Positions 44,551 to 56,460 of a stretch of 64,000 nucleotides of DNA are shown here, one piece after another; positions within the stretch are counted from its first letter, which is position 1; the number at the start of each line of letters is the position of its first letter. The position numbers were made by a program, and so were the translations under genes. Source of the stretch: Symsagittifera roscoffensis (Eukaryota; Xenacoelomorpha; Acoela; Convolutidae); contig NC_087065.1 of assembly GCF_963678635.1 (NCBI RefSeq), positions 58,988,754 through 59,052,753 of the forward strand. The letters are read 5' to 3'. The notes under the pieces are model-generated. The model saw only the letters and a list, made by a program, of their open reading frames with translations. It made no database searches and was not told the DNA's origin.

Positions 44551-46404
44551 TCAAATGAACTCGGATGGTTCACTCAGGTTTCTGATTACCTGATGTCCGG
44601 CCACTGAGATTATCGACTGTATCTTGCTTCCTTGTGGCACCATGCCGAACCTCTGACCGGAGATCATATTCAGTTTCATGCTCAAACTGCTTGGTGCTTT
44701 GGTCTCCTCGACCTCCGTTGCTTCCAAGGTATTCAGTTGCTCCTGTAGTTTCTCATTCTCCAGTTCAAGTTTCACTTTTTGTTCGATCTCTTTCGTCACC
44801 AGTTCCTGCTGCACTCTATTTAGAGCATCCCTCGCGGCTGCCCTATAATCAATCTTGAAGTCATCGGCCGCAGTTGCTGGTTCCGGTTCACGTGTCTCTT
44901 CAGTTACCGCTTGCATTTTCTTCGCCGCCAGCTCCTGAGGTTTGTCTTTTCTGCGTGCCTCCGCTTCACTCAACAGGGGAGCCTTGCTGGCTTCCACTCC
45001 TGACAAAGCTTCTTCATGCCTTGGATGCTTGATGTCTGCCACTGCATCCCAGAATTGCGGACAATCTGATTTAAAATGACCTTCCAAGTTGCAAAAGAAA
45101 CGCCTCGGGCCGAATTTTGCAATTACTCCTCTCATGAAATCCTCATGGTCCAATTCTGACGCATCTTCGTCCTCGAGGCTAAAGCCTATTGCTTTCATGC
45201 CTTGTTTGTAAGTTGGGCATGCTGACACATGATGGTCCGTTGAACTGCAATTGGCACAAGAGCGTCTCTTGTCCATATCATCCCTCGGTTTGTACCAGTT
45301 GTTCCCTTGGTTTGCTGGCCCGTTGTTGAAATTGCCATAATTGTTCTTATAGTATCCATATCTCGAAGGAGGTTTCAACAAAAGATATTCTTTTGACTGG
45401 AGCCTCAACTCCTCTGGTGTTGGCGCATTGGTTGATAGTGGTGTGTAGTGCGTTGCCAGCATTGTCCGAAGTTCATCATTCTTCAAACCATCGATGAATT
45501 TTGAGGCTACTGCCAGGTTCATCCTTCGGTTTGACTCATCCGGTTGGCTGCGTCTTCTCAGCATTTCCAAGTCATCGGGAAACTTGTCTATCGTTTCATC
45601 TTCTCGTTGCCTCCGTTTCTCGAAGCGCATCATCGCTTGGTGCCCCTGCACCCCTGATTCAAAACGGTTTAACAAGATTTCGAAGATTTTCTCGGCTGTG
45701 TGACGCTGATATTGCTTCTTGGCCATGACACAGTTCAGGGCTGTCCCTTCCAAGTTACTGGTGAGCGCCTTGCATTCCTGTCTCTCCGACAAGTCCTCCT
45801 CCTCAAAATGCAGTTTCATTACCTCTATCCAGGTATCAATACAGCCATCAGATTCGCCTTTATAGCATCTTGGTTTTTTAAAGACTCTTCTGGACTTCTC
45901 ACTGCGTTCATTGGTTCTGAATAACCTTGTAAAGAATGTCTCCAAAGACCGGTTTAGGGGTTCAAAGGCTGTGGCCATTGCCGTAGCATCCCTTGAGTGT
46001 CCCGCTTGAGTGTCCTCACACCTTGTCAAAGGCTCTGTATGCGGTGCATCCCTGCAATCCGAATCGCCGTGAGTGTTTCCCCCTTGGCCCACATGACTCC
46101 TCCCCGGGCTTGCATGCCCTCTGTTACCGGAATCACTTCTCCCAGTCGCATGTGTATCTTGCGTTGGTCGTTCATTAGAGGTCTGTCTGTTCCCCGTTGA
46201 ACTTGCTCTACTGTTCGGGCCCCATGTTCTATTATCTCTTGTGGCATAGCTTGATGAACTGCCCCTGCCTCTAGTGGATCCATAAGTGCTCCTCTTTTGA
46301 TGGTCGTTGAAGTTCACCTTCGGCTCCCTGCTGGAACCTCCCGAGTTCGGTTCCCCTTCTTTTGGTCCACTCTTGCTGACTAGTAGCCCGTCCAATCTAT
46401 CCAT
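44551..46404 (-). pseudogene. Gag (capsid/nucleocapsid), tandem copy 3, knuckle-damaged
   Basis: 617 codons, same layout as copy 2. Private changes include loss of the first cysteine of the second zinc knuckle (CFFC becomes RFFC, near 45101), Ser to Lys in the capsid region (near 45770) and Arg to Pro near 44978. The knuckle change would weaken metal binding. Orphaned from pol like copy 2. Confidence 0.85.
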
Positions 46405-46416
46405 GATAGCCTGAGT

Positions 46417-47660
46417 TCAACTCTCCATCATCGCATCTATCTTTGTGTCAAGAGTCCCAAGAGACTGCTCTTGCTGAATTTTTAACTTCTCCATGTCGTC
46501 TCTTAAGCGTAACTCTCTCTGTTCCGCTTCCCTTGTCATTCGCGACAAGTTCTTCGCTATATGCTCGTCCGTTCTTTCTTTCAAGCGTTTTTCGCTCCTA
46601 CCAACTTCTTGTCTATTACGGTTTGTTTCTTCCCGCAGACTTTCTCTTTCAATGTGAACTGCTCTTTCTAGTTCACTCATTCTTATGGACATCTGTTCAT
46701 TTTGTTCTCCTAAACTGTCCACTATGTTGTTCAAGGCTTCTTCTAGTGCTGCCCCGTTATCCACGAGTGGCGTCACTCGTGGCGGTGTAACCCTGTCGGT
46801 CCCAGGTAGCTTCGTGCTGGTCGAGATTCGGGCCTTGACTCTCTGCCTCGACTTCTTTCCATTATCCACCTCAGGATCCGCCAATGCGTTGCCTAGCCCT
46901 CTGTTTCTACTCTCCCCAGTTTGCGGCTCTAAATTTGTCATAATCGCGAAGCCTCTCGACTGGCCCGGTGTGCTTACCTCTTTGCTTATCGTTCTCACCA
47001 CACCAAATTTGTCCATGGTTCCAGTCTCTCTTTCGACGTATGCCTCATTCTTCTGGGTCGAACTATTGAGGCTGACTTGAGATCCAAAATCCACTTGCTC
47101 TTCTTCGTCCTCCTCCTCCTCCTGGGATTCACCGTCATTTCCTGTGCCCACTCCCATGGTGAATGGAAAGATGTTTCCTAAGGTGTTCCTCATTCTATCT
47201 GAGAACGACGATGACGTTGTTTGTTTCTCAGTCCCGCCTGCCATCATGGTTTTGTCTGTTGGAGATCTTCTAGTTGCCGCTATTTCAGTTGAGATGTCAG
47301 ACAGTTCCGACATCTCCTCTCGATCCAATGTCCCGGTGGAAGTGGCAAAATCATGGCCTTGTTCTACCGGAGTAGATTCACTCGCCAGCCTTCTGCCTCT
47401 CCCTTCCAGTCCATGTACTTCCTGGTTGTCGTTCATGGCATGGTCCGTATTGACCTCCACTTCTAACAGTTTTTTCGCTCTTCTGAGGACTTCTCACTCC
47501 TTGTTTCAACCATTCTGCCTGAAATCGTCTCCCCTTTGTCGGTCCGGGCTCGTTTGATCCAATCCACAAAAGGGTCGGTCATTGTTTTTCTTTGCTTTTT
47601 AGGTATGAATTTCCTAGAGCTATTACCTCGTTTAGGTATCCTTGACTTGTCTAGACTCAT
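46417..47660 (-). pseudogene. Gag N-region, tandem copy 3
   Basis: ATG at 47660. A one-base shortening of a T run (six rather than seven, ~47471) shifts the frame early, but from 47460 to 46417 the frame is open for 347 codons across the site where copies 1 and 2 have lost 7 bp. It therefore preserves the ancestral reading across that point. The same TGA (46417) separates it from the zinc-knuckle gag. Confidence 0.78.
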
Positions 47661-50445
47661 TCTCAATTTGTCACTTCTTAATGCCTATACACTCAATTCG
47701 ATTGCTAGTGACTTTATAGTTTGACTACCAATAATAATGACACAACACATTAAATTTCACAAGATTCTATAAAATAGTGACCACGAATCCCTGCATGTTA
47801 TCAGAGCACAAATTGTATATGATTTACTCACACTAACCGGTTATCGGTCGTAAGATTTGAGAACTAGCACAATATGATGATAACAGTCACTTTAAAAGAT
47901 AGTGTACTCACTACCTAATCAAGCACAAATTATGTAGACTTAAAATCAAAAACAAAAGAAAAAATATAACATATATTGACAGAATATGAATACCTCTATG
48001 AAAAAAAACGTATGTGTATTGTACTTTTAGTCGGTCGCAGTATAATAGTCGAACTTGTCTTTTAAAGAAAAAGCTTTCCCTGCTTGGTGCTGCACCAAAC
48101 AGACAAAACTTTGAAGGCAAAAATTTTCTCAAGTGGGCGTCTATTGCACCCACCGAGTACTGTTTTACCTATCTGCCTTCGGACTGCCCGAGCTAGACCT
48201 AATAAAATCCTCAGGGCAGTCACTTTTCACAAAAACCTATTGGGTTTCAAACCACACCAATGAATTATGCTCTTTTTAATTTAGACTTAGTGTCGCGAAT
48301 ATCCGAGTTCGGACCTGTTTTGTTTTGGTCTGGTCTTTTTTTAAGGCAAGTTACCAGTGCAGTCACTGATTCCTAGCTTGTCTGCTAATTACCTAATACC
48401 TTTCACTGTAGTCTTTCTTCTATTTACCTGAGTCCTTTAATAAAATAATACCCCTCCGGATTGGCAAAAATAGAACCCTTCCGGACTAACAAAATTTAGA
48501 CCCCTCCGGATTGAGACCCCTCTGAGTTAGTAAATATAAGACCCCTCCGGATTGGGACCCCTCCGAATTAGCAAATATAAGACCCCTCCGGATTCGGACC
48601 CCTCCTAATTTGAAAAAAAAATTTTACCCCTCCGGATTGGGAGCCCCCTGGTTTTGTAAAAGTAGCTTTTCAGAGATTTCCTTCTTTCAACCTATACCCC
48701 TCCGGATACGTTCTCCGATGCGATTTTGCTTTTTCAATTAACTAGGAAGGGTATGTAATGCTTTCCTAGACCCTTCCGGATTGAAGTTAAGCCTCTTATT
48801 TGACAATTCACGCTAACGGTGAAGGGTCTTATCGCTAGCCTAACTTCGGCTCGATTAAGGTTTTCCTGTGCCTTTAGCCTTCCCTTTTTGTCTAGAACAG
48901 CCTAAATTTACTTTATTCAACCGCTATTACCTTTTGGTAGGGGTGTAAGAGCTTTTCTAAAAAAAATTATAAAACGTGAAGGGTCTACCTCCCAAATTGG
49001 TGAATTTGCTAAAAACAATCTCAAAAACTTTTCACGCTTACTTTTTCGAAAAATTTTTGTCCCTTATCAGTAAGCTCAGCTAATTTCTGATCTATTGATT
49101 TTAAGATCAACTCGATATGCCCAGAAGTTCTAAAGTTATTAACCAAAACGTCGTTTTTCTAAAGTAAAAAAATTTGTCTCTTATAGGTTCCGCCTAACTT
49201 TTTCCGCAATTCTGTTCTTTTCGACCTGAAAATTATTGATCCGAGCTCAGAAGGCCTACACTCATCTAATTCATTGCAAAAGACCCGATCTAAAACGCTT
49301 TAGTTGAAAAAATTTTCGGAAAACTATGCTACCTGTACCCCTCCGGATTGATGAATCCACCAAATCAAACACGTTAAGTTCGATTTCTCTGCAACCCGGA
49401 AGGCTTTCGGGAAGCGGGTTTTAAAACTTGTAGATTCACTAGTGGAATTTGTCCGAACAACTATTTTTACTGTTCTAACTCAAAATTTTATTTTCAAAAA
49501 ATTTTCTGAATTTATAGTGTTTCGTTTTCTCAAAAATCACGAAAGTTCGGTTTTTGGTTCCAAAATAGTTCCAACCACTTCCGAACTAAACTTAACCGGT
49601 TCTATCTATTATGGTAGTGCAGTTACGATGTAAAACACTACTTTAGCGCTTTTTTCCGTTTCAAAAAATATCGTTATCTCAAAAATTGCGACTTGTGGGG
49701 AGATCAAAATATCGCTATTTTGACCTTAAAAACCGGTCTGCTTTCTGTGTTTTTCACTGAAAAACGATATAGGAGTATTAATATAGGCTATATAAGTAAT
49801 AATATTAGTAATACTATACCCCTCCGGGTTTGTTTAATATCCGAATTAAGGTGCTTAACTCGGACATTCGCAGTTCGGTGAAGGGTCACTACAGTGCAGC
49901 ACTGTCGAGCCCCCCACAGATTACTATCTTAATTTTTGTACCAAAAGGGATACAAAACTTGTTAACGATACCCAACAGTCGATTGTTGTTGTCGTTGAGC
50001 CCCTTCTTGTTGCTCCTTGTACTGCTTGCCGGATCAGTATTCTCCCAAGACCCTTCCGAATTGAGCGCAAATCAGCTGACCCTTCCGGTTTGAGCGCAAT
50101 TTATCATTAACGTGCTTAAATGCTCAAATAACCCTACAGTACAAGCCTCACAAACAGGCTACAAAATTTATCGTAACAATCCTGACTGATATAAATGCCT
50201 GTAACAACAAAATATCTATCAACAACAAACGGGAGGGTCGGATCACATCTTGTCTGGGGGGGATGATTTCTACTGATTTTTTACTTTTTTTTTTTACTGT
50301 TTTTGGTTTTTTTCGGTTGTTTTCTTTTGTTTTTTGTTTTTCTTGGGTACTATACTACTTTTTCTTTAGTTTTATGTATATTTTTAAGTGTTTTTGGTCA
50401 CAAACCTCTCAGGGAACGAGGGAATGGCCGATCCCCCCACCCTTC
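47661..50445 (-). other. Leader region, tandem copy 3
   Basis: Equivalent of 35738-38520, with the motif cluster at 48449-50091 and scattered private substitutions. Confidence 0.6.
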
Positions 50446-52258
50446 CTGATTCGTGAATTTTCGGTCTTAACTAAGGTTAAAAAGCTATTCACGGTAATCC
50501 GGAAGGCTTCCGCGTTCCGAACTACCCTTCCGCTCCGACGGCTTAGGCCTATTAAGGGCGTTAATGTGAGCATCCGCTCGGCGCGGAGTGCTCGTTAACA
50601 GTTCTGCCGGTCATGATGTTAAAAAAGAATAACACCCAGGAGCGCCATAAAAACATCTATGTAACATTCGCCTGGAAGATACATATCGACGGAAAATAAA
50701 GCTAAGTTCCAAGACGACTGGCTAACGTCTAAGCAGAGCTCTACATGATTTTCACCGTCTCTACCAAGTCAGTACTTTCGGTGGTCTTTCTAACATCGGG
50801 TCGACAAAAACACTCAAATTAACTAGATTACATGCAAAAATAGTGAGCTCATGGCTGGGTCTCAGTATCCCCAGACCACGAGGTCACTCCTAAAATCAGG
50901 GCTTTTACTATTTATTGAATTATTGTTGTTTTTGTTCAGTAGATAAAAATCATCATCTCCATCGAAGATGGATCAACCCTTTCCCCCAACTCCTAGCTTC
51001 TCATCCTAGCAAAATGAATTCAGATGCTAATTAAATTCAACTCAGACCATGACAGGGAAGCTAAAAATTTATATAAGTTAATAAAAATTCCAGTCCCGAG
51101 ACCCCTCCGGATTCCTGAATCCGGGGAAATAAGGCTCTTATCTTCCTTCCGGAAGGCTGTCTTCCACCCTTCACTGTTGTTGGCAACGGCCTTGCAACTA
51201 TTGTAGCGACACAATAGTTGCAACTCGGAGCGGTCTCTGCTACTTCTGTAATTTGTTGTTGTTTCTCAATCACAATCTCCGTTGTTAACGCTATCGCAAC
51301 CAATGTTATGGTGTTTTTCTTCTGGTTTTCTGCCAAAATGGCCGTTTCTGACGTTTCTCAGAAATATGACGTCATACTTCGAATTTTTAAAATTTCAAAA
51401 TATCAGAATATCTTGAATTTCACCGTTTGACTAATCGTCCCAATAACCCGTCGTTAATCGCTTAAAACCATCAATTCGGAAGGTTCGCTGTTAAAAACTC
51501 TAATATGCTGAATCCGCATTTTGGTCCATTCTGGTCGAATGTCACAATGGCCGTTTTTGACGTTTCTTAGAATTGTTACGTCATCAATTCGAATTTTTAG
51601 AATTTAGGAATTTCCGAATCCTTCAGCCTTCAAGATTTGTCCAATCGTTCGAATAACGCTCTTATTCCCTCAAAACGCCAATTCGGAAGGTTCGCTGCTA
51701 AAAACTCGAAATTGCTGCGTCTGCAGTTTTGTCCATTCTGGTCGAATGTCACAACGCGTAAAAATATCACGAAACGCTGAAGAACTCCAAATATCAGCAG
51801 TAATATTTATACGTAGAGCAGAGTAGGTTCTGCCCGTTAATTTTCGGATGCACCAGTGGCGCTGCTCCAACAGCCATGCGGAAGATGCAGCGATTAGCCG
51901 AAAAACTAAGTGAAAAAAGACAAGAAAGCTATCCAGAATCGATAAATTACATAAGAACTAAAATAAGCTTTGTAACAGTCGCCTATTTCGGTCACATATG
52001 AAGCTTAAGAAAAATAGGCCCTATAACCATTGGCTCAAGAGTCAGGGACACTATCTCTTGTGTTTTTCTACCTCAAGAACGGTTGGAGCCAATTCGGTTC
52101 GCTTGCGACATGAGACTAGAACCCGTTACAGCCTAAAGGCTACTAACAAAATATCCCCCCACTCTAGAAAATAAGAACGTCCCCATACTTAGGTCTCGAG
52201 ATACCCAAAATACACGAACGCCGTTAAAAACAGGGTCGGAACAATCCGTTAAGTTACT
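50446..52258. other. Region upstream of the tandem array
   Basis: Non-coding, with moderate GC. It continues the leader style at first (one more CCCCTCCGGATT at ~51100 in a CCGGATTCCTGAATCCGG palindrome), then holds two imperfect ~205-bp direct repeats (51338-51755). A GGGTCGGAACAATCC near 52232 resembles a MITE terminus. It may include the element's LTR or promoter, but no matching copy exists at the other end to prove it. Confidence 0.45.
51338..51755. repeat. Two imperfect ~205-bp tandem repeats
   Basis: Units begin AATGGCCGTTT(C/T)TGACGTTTCT (51338 and ~51546), include AATTCGGAAGGTTCGCTG, and end in TTGGTCCATTCTGGTCGAATGTCACAA or its variant. Identity is ~75-80% by eye. Each unit holds a TGACGT word. 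Tandem units with TGACGT are seen in promoter/enhancer regions, but no transcript start is shown here. Confidence 0.65.
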
Positions 52259-52866
52259 TTTTATTGGACAGTGGAACTTTGATCAATTTCAGATGGATCA
52301 ACCTAAAACTCGCCTTATCTCAACGTAACAATCATGAAACACACTCGAGAAAACCAAATTTGGAACTCACATGTCGACGCACTCGAGTATAAGGAGTAAT
52401 TAAATTGATGAGCAACTCGAGAATTAAATAAGATAACTTGATAAGTTCAATACTAGTCAGTTTTAACAAAGGAAATAAGTTTAGACTCTAGAATTGAAGT
52501 TTTAGTCTGAACCATTGGGACACTCCAGCTGTCCACCTTTCCGTTGAAGGTTCACTCTGGTTCAGTTCGAATAATTGCACTCTTCTCTCGTGATTATCTC
52601 GCCTCCTATTTCAGGATAAGACGGCTCTACTCGTGTCTTATTTTGTATCTGGAAATTGCGAATAGCAATTTCCTGCTGTTTTCTTAAGTATTTTCCCGCA
52701 ATTGTAAATTCGGTCGTTCTGATTTTTCATTTTGTGTTTTCAGTTGTTGCGAGAAAACTGAGCATGACAGGCTCCATTCGAAATTTTGAAAAATAAAACT
52801 TCACTCCAAAATCACGTATATTCGTGTCCCTCAAGGTCAAACTTCCAGATATGACCGACTGGCACA
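52259..52866 (-). repeat. 608-bp LTR-like direct repeat, left copy
   Basis: Same length as, and ~99% identical to, 53530-54137. It is bounded on the left by TACT (52255-52258). On the minus strand it begins TGTGCCAG and is preceded by the purine-rich AGGAGCGCGAAG, which fits a polypurine tract before a 3' LTR. The other end (CCAATAAAA) lacks a canonical CA terminus. Confidence 0.65.
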
Positions 52867-53529
52867 CTTCGCGCTCCTGAGGAAAAGATAAAAAACAGCT
52901 GAAAAATTATAAAAGATCCAAGTCTGAGAACCACGAAATGGCTCCGATTGATTGAGTTAGAAAAGCACGGGAAATAGTGTCTCTGGTACCGTGAGCCAGA
53001 GGCTCGGGAAATAGTGTCTCTGGCATATCCTTCTTAGCTTCATATATGAGTTAATTTAACGACTGTTATTGAAAATATTCCGTCAAAGTAACAAGTAACA
53101 AAAAGCTACTGGGCAAATTTTGCCGTAAAAAAGCTTTGTCTTTCGTTATTCTTCCCGTGTTTAGACTTTAGATTAAAAGCAAAGTTATGTCCGAAATAAT
53201 AAAATATTACAGAATGCGTTGGAATGGATGAAGGCTTTGATTTGATTGGCGCTGCTTTAAGTGCCAGTGGGATCGACCTTGAAGCTGAAGTTTATGTGAG
53301 TATTAACAATTGATAGTAAAGAATACTCGGTATTTAGGTATTTGATCTGAATGTCCCGCAATCTTAATGCTTGTAGATTGCTTGATGAATAAAAAATGTA
53401 GATACTTCTCTTGTTATGAAGACTGACTGACCGAATAGTAAAACTTATTATTGAGTTTTTTTTACCAAGCAAATTCAAGTACCTTGAGAAATCTCCTTCA
53501 TGGTTCAGTGCGACATTTTAATGCAGTAA
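52867..53529. other. 663-bp internal segment between the LTR-like repeats
   Basis: It contains the exon-like sequence at 53213-53295 and an internal duplication of CGGGAAATAGTGTCTCTGG (52970 and 53004). No gag or pol is present and no convincing primer-binding site was found. If the flanking repeats are LTRs, this is a short non-autonomous element or a deletion derivative. Confidence 0.5.
53213..53295 (+). CDS. Exon-like sequence with start codon and strong donor
   Basis: An acceptor-like ATATTACAG (to 53212) is followed by an ATG at 53224 opening 24 codons (MDEGFDLIGAALSASGIDLE and four more). These run into a consensus donor GTGAGT at 53296. The peptide is acidic and amphipathic, unlike translated random AT-rich DNA. 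It looks like the first coding exon of a cellular gene, either a captured fragment or a real host exon split by the repeats. The gene was not identified, and the next exon was not found with confidence. Confidence 0.35.
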
Positions 53530-54137
53530 TTTTATTGGACAGTGGAACTTTGATCAATTTCAGATGGATCAACCTAAAACTCGCCTTATCTCAACGTAAC
53601 AATCATAAAACACAATCGAGAAAACCAAATTTGGAACTCACATGTCGACGCACTCGAGTATAAGGAGTAATTAAATTGATGAGCAACTCGAGAATTAAAT
53701 AAGATAACTTGATAAGTTCAATACTAGTCAGTTTTAACAAAGGAAATAAGTTTAGACTCTAGAATTGAAGTTTTAGTCTGAACCATTGGGACACTCCAGC
53801 TGTCCACCTTTCCGTTGAAGGTTCACTCTGGTTCAGTTCGAATAGTTGCACTCTTCTCTCGTGATTATCTAGCCTCCTATTTCAGGATAAGACGGCTCTA
53901 CTCGTGTCTTATTTTGTATCTGGAAATTGCGAATAGCAATTTCCTGCTGTTTTCTTAAGTATTTTCCCGCAATTGTATATTCGGTCGTTCTGATTTTTCA
54001 TTTTGTGTTTTCAGTTGTTGCGAGAAAACTGAGCATGACAGGCTCCATTCGAAATTTTGAAAAATAAAACTTCACTCCAAAATCACGTATATTCGTGTCC
54101 CTCAAGGTCAAACTTCCAGATATGACCGACTGGCACA
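53530..54137 (-). repeat. 608-bp LTR-like direct repeat, right copy
   Basis: Matches 52259-52866 with about five or six differences. It is bounded on the right by TACT (54138-54141), the same tetranucleotide that bounds the left copy, suggesting a 4-bp target duplication around a 1879-bp LTR-internal-LTR unit. An alternative is that it is the 3' LTR of element B, whose ORF2 ends 437 bp to the right. Confidence 0.65.
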
Positions 54138-54141
54138 TACT

Positions 54142-54573
54142 CCCCGGACTCAAGATCGATGTCCTCATCGCGTGCTGCCTCTGTCAGTGAATCCCCAGAA
54201 ACCCGAGTGTCACTTAAGATACAGTGCCAGTGGTCATTTACAGAAGTTTGCAGCAGACTTAAGTTTATCTACCTTCCAAAATTCACAACCATATAAAAAT
54301 TCCACACTATCGCTAAACAGCAATCAAAATCTGCACACACCTGCACCTATGAATTCTCGCTTTTTAAGCTGGTAATTTAAAATTTCTTTTGTGCTATTCA
54401 ATCAGGAAATTGTCATGCAGCATTTTGATTTATATAATAGATATAGCATATTAATAACAATATCTCATTTGTTAAAATTTCTTTTTGGTGAACCCAGTTT
54501 TCATCCGAGTTCACCCTCGAGCCCCCTCCCTCTCAAGACTCAAGACTCTAGAATTTCCTTTTGAGCCACCGGC
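54142..54573. other. Spacer between the LTR-like repeat and element B
   Basis: A plus-strand open stretch (54138 to ~54290), rich in Ser/Arg near its start, might be a fragment of a host exon; otherwise AT-rich. It would be 3' untranslated sequence if element B extends through it. Nothing firm can be assigned. Confidence 0.35.
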
Positions 54574-56295
54574 TCACCTCGTGTTCTTCGCCCTCGAGGT
54601 ACCAGACCCAGATATATTTGACACTGTGATCTGTTTCAATAGTGCCTCTTCATCATCGGAGCTGATCACAATCTCCTGCCAAGCCTTCAGCTGTTCATAG
54701 GATCGCATCCACCCCCTTTGCTCCTGCAATCTCTTCGCTTGATTCGGTAAGCTCTTCACCTTCGACTCCCGGTTCAAACAGAAGGAATTGTGAAGACTCA
54801 GGCTTACATTCTTCGCCAGGTCCTCCTCTAGTATCGACTCCCTAGCTCTAGTGTTGTTTCTGGATACTCTACCCACTCTTTTCCACCCCGTCGTGATCGC
54901 ATTTCGATGGGTCAGCAGAGGTCTCTTGAAGGCATCTGGTCCTATCTCGGCCTGGAACTGTCGATTTTCCTTTTGATGTTTCCTCATGTGATCCTTCGTC
55001 ACCACGTATAACCAGGACGTTAACGTCGCGCGAAACCAAGGAAAGAACCTTAAGCGGCTCCACACGTGTCTGACTTCCATTGGTATGGCGAATACCTTGC
55101 ATGCGGTCTCGAACAACTCAAGTCTCCTGCTGTAATCTATCGCGTGAATCGACTCTGCCGTTGGCGTCTTCGATTCCCGATAATTTGCTATATTTTCTTC
55201 AATCCATCGTAGAGCCAGCATCGTGCTCACCACCAGGATGGTCACCTTTTGCTGATGATCGGGCAGTCCCAACGAGCTGATTTCCTCCACATCCCAGATC
55301 AGGCAGAGATTGGCGTGGTCTGGGTACTACACTGTTTGCGCCAGACAGTGGCATGGACAATCCCCATGTGTAAGGTCGACGCTCCTAAGATTGCGTTCTC
55401 CCGAGGCTTCTAGGAGAGGCTCAAGTTCCATCATTTTCTCGTGTATCACGTCAATCTCTTCCAAGTTTGGAGCACCAACCATGGGTTTCCCGATCGCGTT
55501 TTGTCTCTCGTGGTCACTTGTGTTTTCACCCTCCAAACCTAGAAGTTCTTCACCCCAGATTTCACTCAAGTCGTCCCTCTGTTCTTTCGGCACTGTTCCT
55601 CGGATCTTCCTCAACAGCTTGTGTGAATGATGCGACATCCGAGCCAGTCTTACGCATTTGGGCACTGAGAAGGCTTTGTCTATCAATACCCTTTGGCTGG
55701 ATACTTCCACCATCGCCATGTGTAATGGATAGTGGCTGCCACATAGGTTGGCCATCACTGACCCCACCAAGGACTTCGCATTTAGAGGCAGACCATAGGC
55801 TTCGCTCATGGGAAATCCCATCTCCGCTTCGAGTCCAACCTTCCAACTCTTGATGTGTTTCTGGGTCACTTGCAACACCCCGGGCCATGACTCCACGCTC
55901 AACGCGGTCACCAAGTGGTGTTCTGACTCTAGCCTCTCCAGTGACTGGAGACTGCACATTCTTGAGAAGAATGCCAGAGCTGTTGCTAGGTTCACCGTGG
56001 TACTCGCGTAACACTCAGCCACTATCTGTATCTCACTCTTCTCCCTTTCGGTAATGTCTTCAAACCAGGTGACTAGGTCTTCTTTCTGGAAAGACTGTAT
56101 CCTGACGCATGATCGTCCATCGCAGGTGTGCTCGCCATTCCCACACGTCGAATCAAGACAACTGCCCCGCTCCATTTTCTTTACCGACCCTGTTCCACTC
56201 GTCACCTCACTCGACTCCTTCACCTGAGGCAGGATCAGTCTATGTACTATACTCAATGCCGCCAAATCTTCATCTTTTGTCGGCGCTAGTCTCAC
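54574..56295 (-). pseudogene. ORF2-B, C-terminal cysteine-module region and tail
   Basis: Blocks 56295-55327 (322 codons) and 55290-54574 (238 codons) are in one phase, split by a TAG at 55327. The module C46-x4-C51-x6-C58-x4-C63 has the same spacing as in element A and the CGxxEHTC variant. Then come AFSVPKCVRLARMS and a tail absent from truncated element A: an alpha-helical region with RWIEEN and WSRLRFFPWFRATL, and a basic C-terminus. Ends in TGA, probably the natural end of ORF2. No known fold was identified. Confidence 0.65.
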
Positions 56296-56460
56296 TCGCT
56301 CCGTGACTTCCTCGATGTGGACACCAGGAGGGCCTGAGCAATTTCCACACCACTCCCAGATTCGTGGTCAACATGCCGTTCCCGCTACCCATCTTTAGTT
56401 CGACTCTTTAACTTGAGCGCGGCACACTTATTACTTCTGGTGTCTTCTCGAGAATCAAAC

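Larger units (their letters stand above)
17964..50445 (-). mobile_element. Element A: giant decayed Ty3/gypsy-type retroelement
   Basis: Transcription order from high to low coordinates is: leader, coiled-coil gag N-region, zinc-knuckle gag, protease (DTGA), RT (YVDD), RNase H, integrase (HHCC zinc finger, DDE, GPF module), macro-like domain, spacer, then an ~8 kb ORF2. The RT-RNase H-integrase order and the GPF module place it in the Ty3/gypsy (Metaviridae) group. The span includes a tandem triplication of 5.96 kb; without the two extra units it is ~20.6 kb. The left end is cut off inside the ORF2 C-terminus at ~17.96 kb relative to element B, so no 3' LTR is visible. No single ORF is intact from end to end. 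The 5' LTR is not certain; the 608-bp repeats at 52.3-54.1 kb are a candidate source. Confidence 0.85.
44479..50445 (-). repeat. 5.96-kb tandem unit, copy 3 (5967 bp)
   Basis: The outermost (5'-most) unit, continuous on the right with non-repeated sequence (CTGATTCGTGAATTTTC at 50446). It carries most private differences, including presence of the 7 bp deleted in copies 1 and 2 and a one-T deletion near 47471. Confidence 0.92.

Noticed and set aside
53530-54137. Independent solo LTR insertions at 52259 and 53530
   Set aside because: Neither repeat alone is flanked by matching short duplications, whereas the pair together is bounded by TACT on both outer sides.
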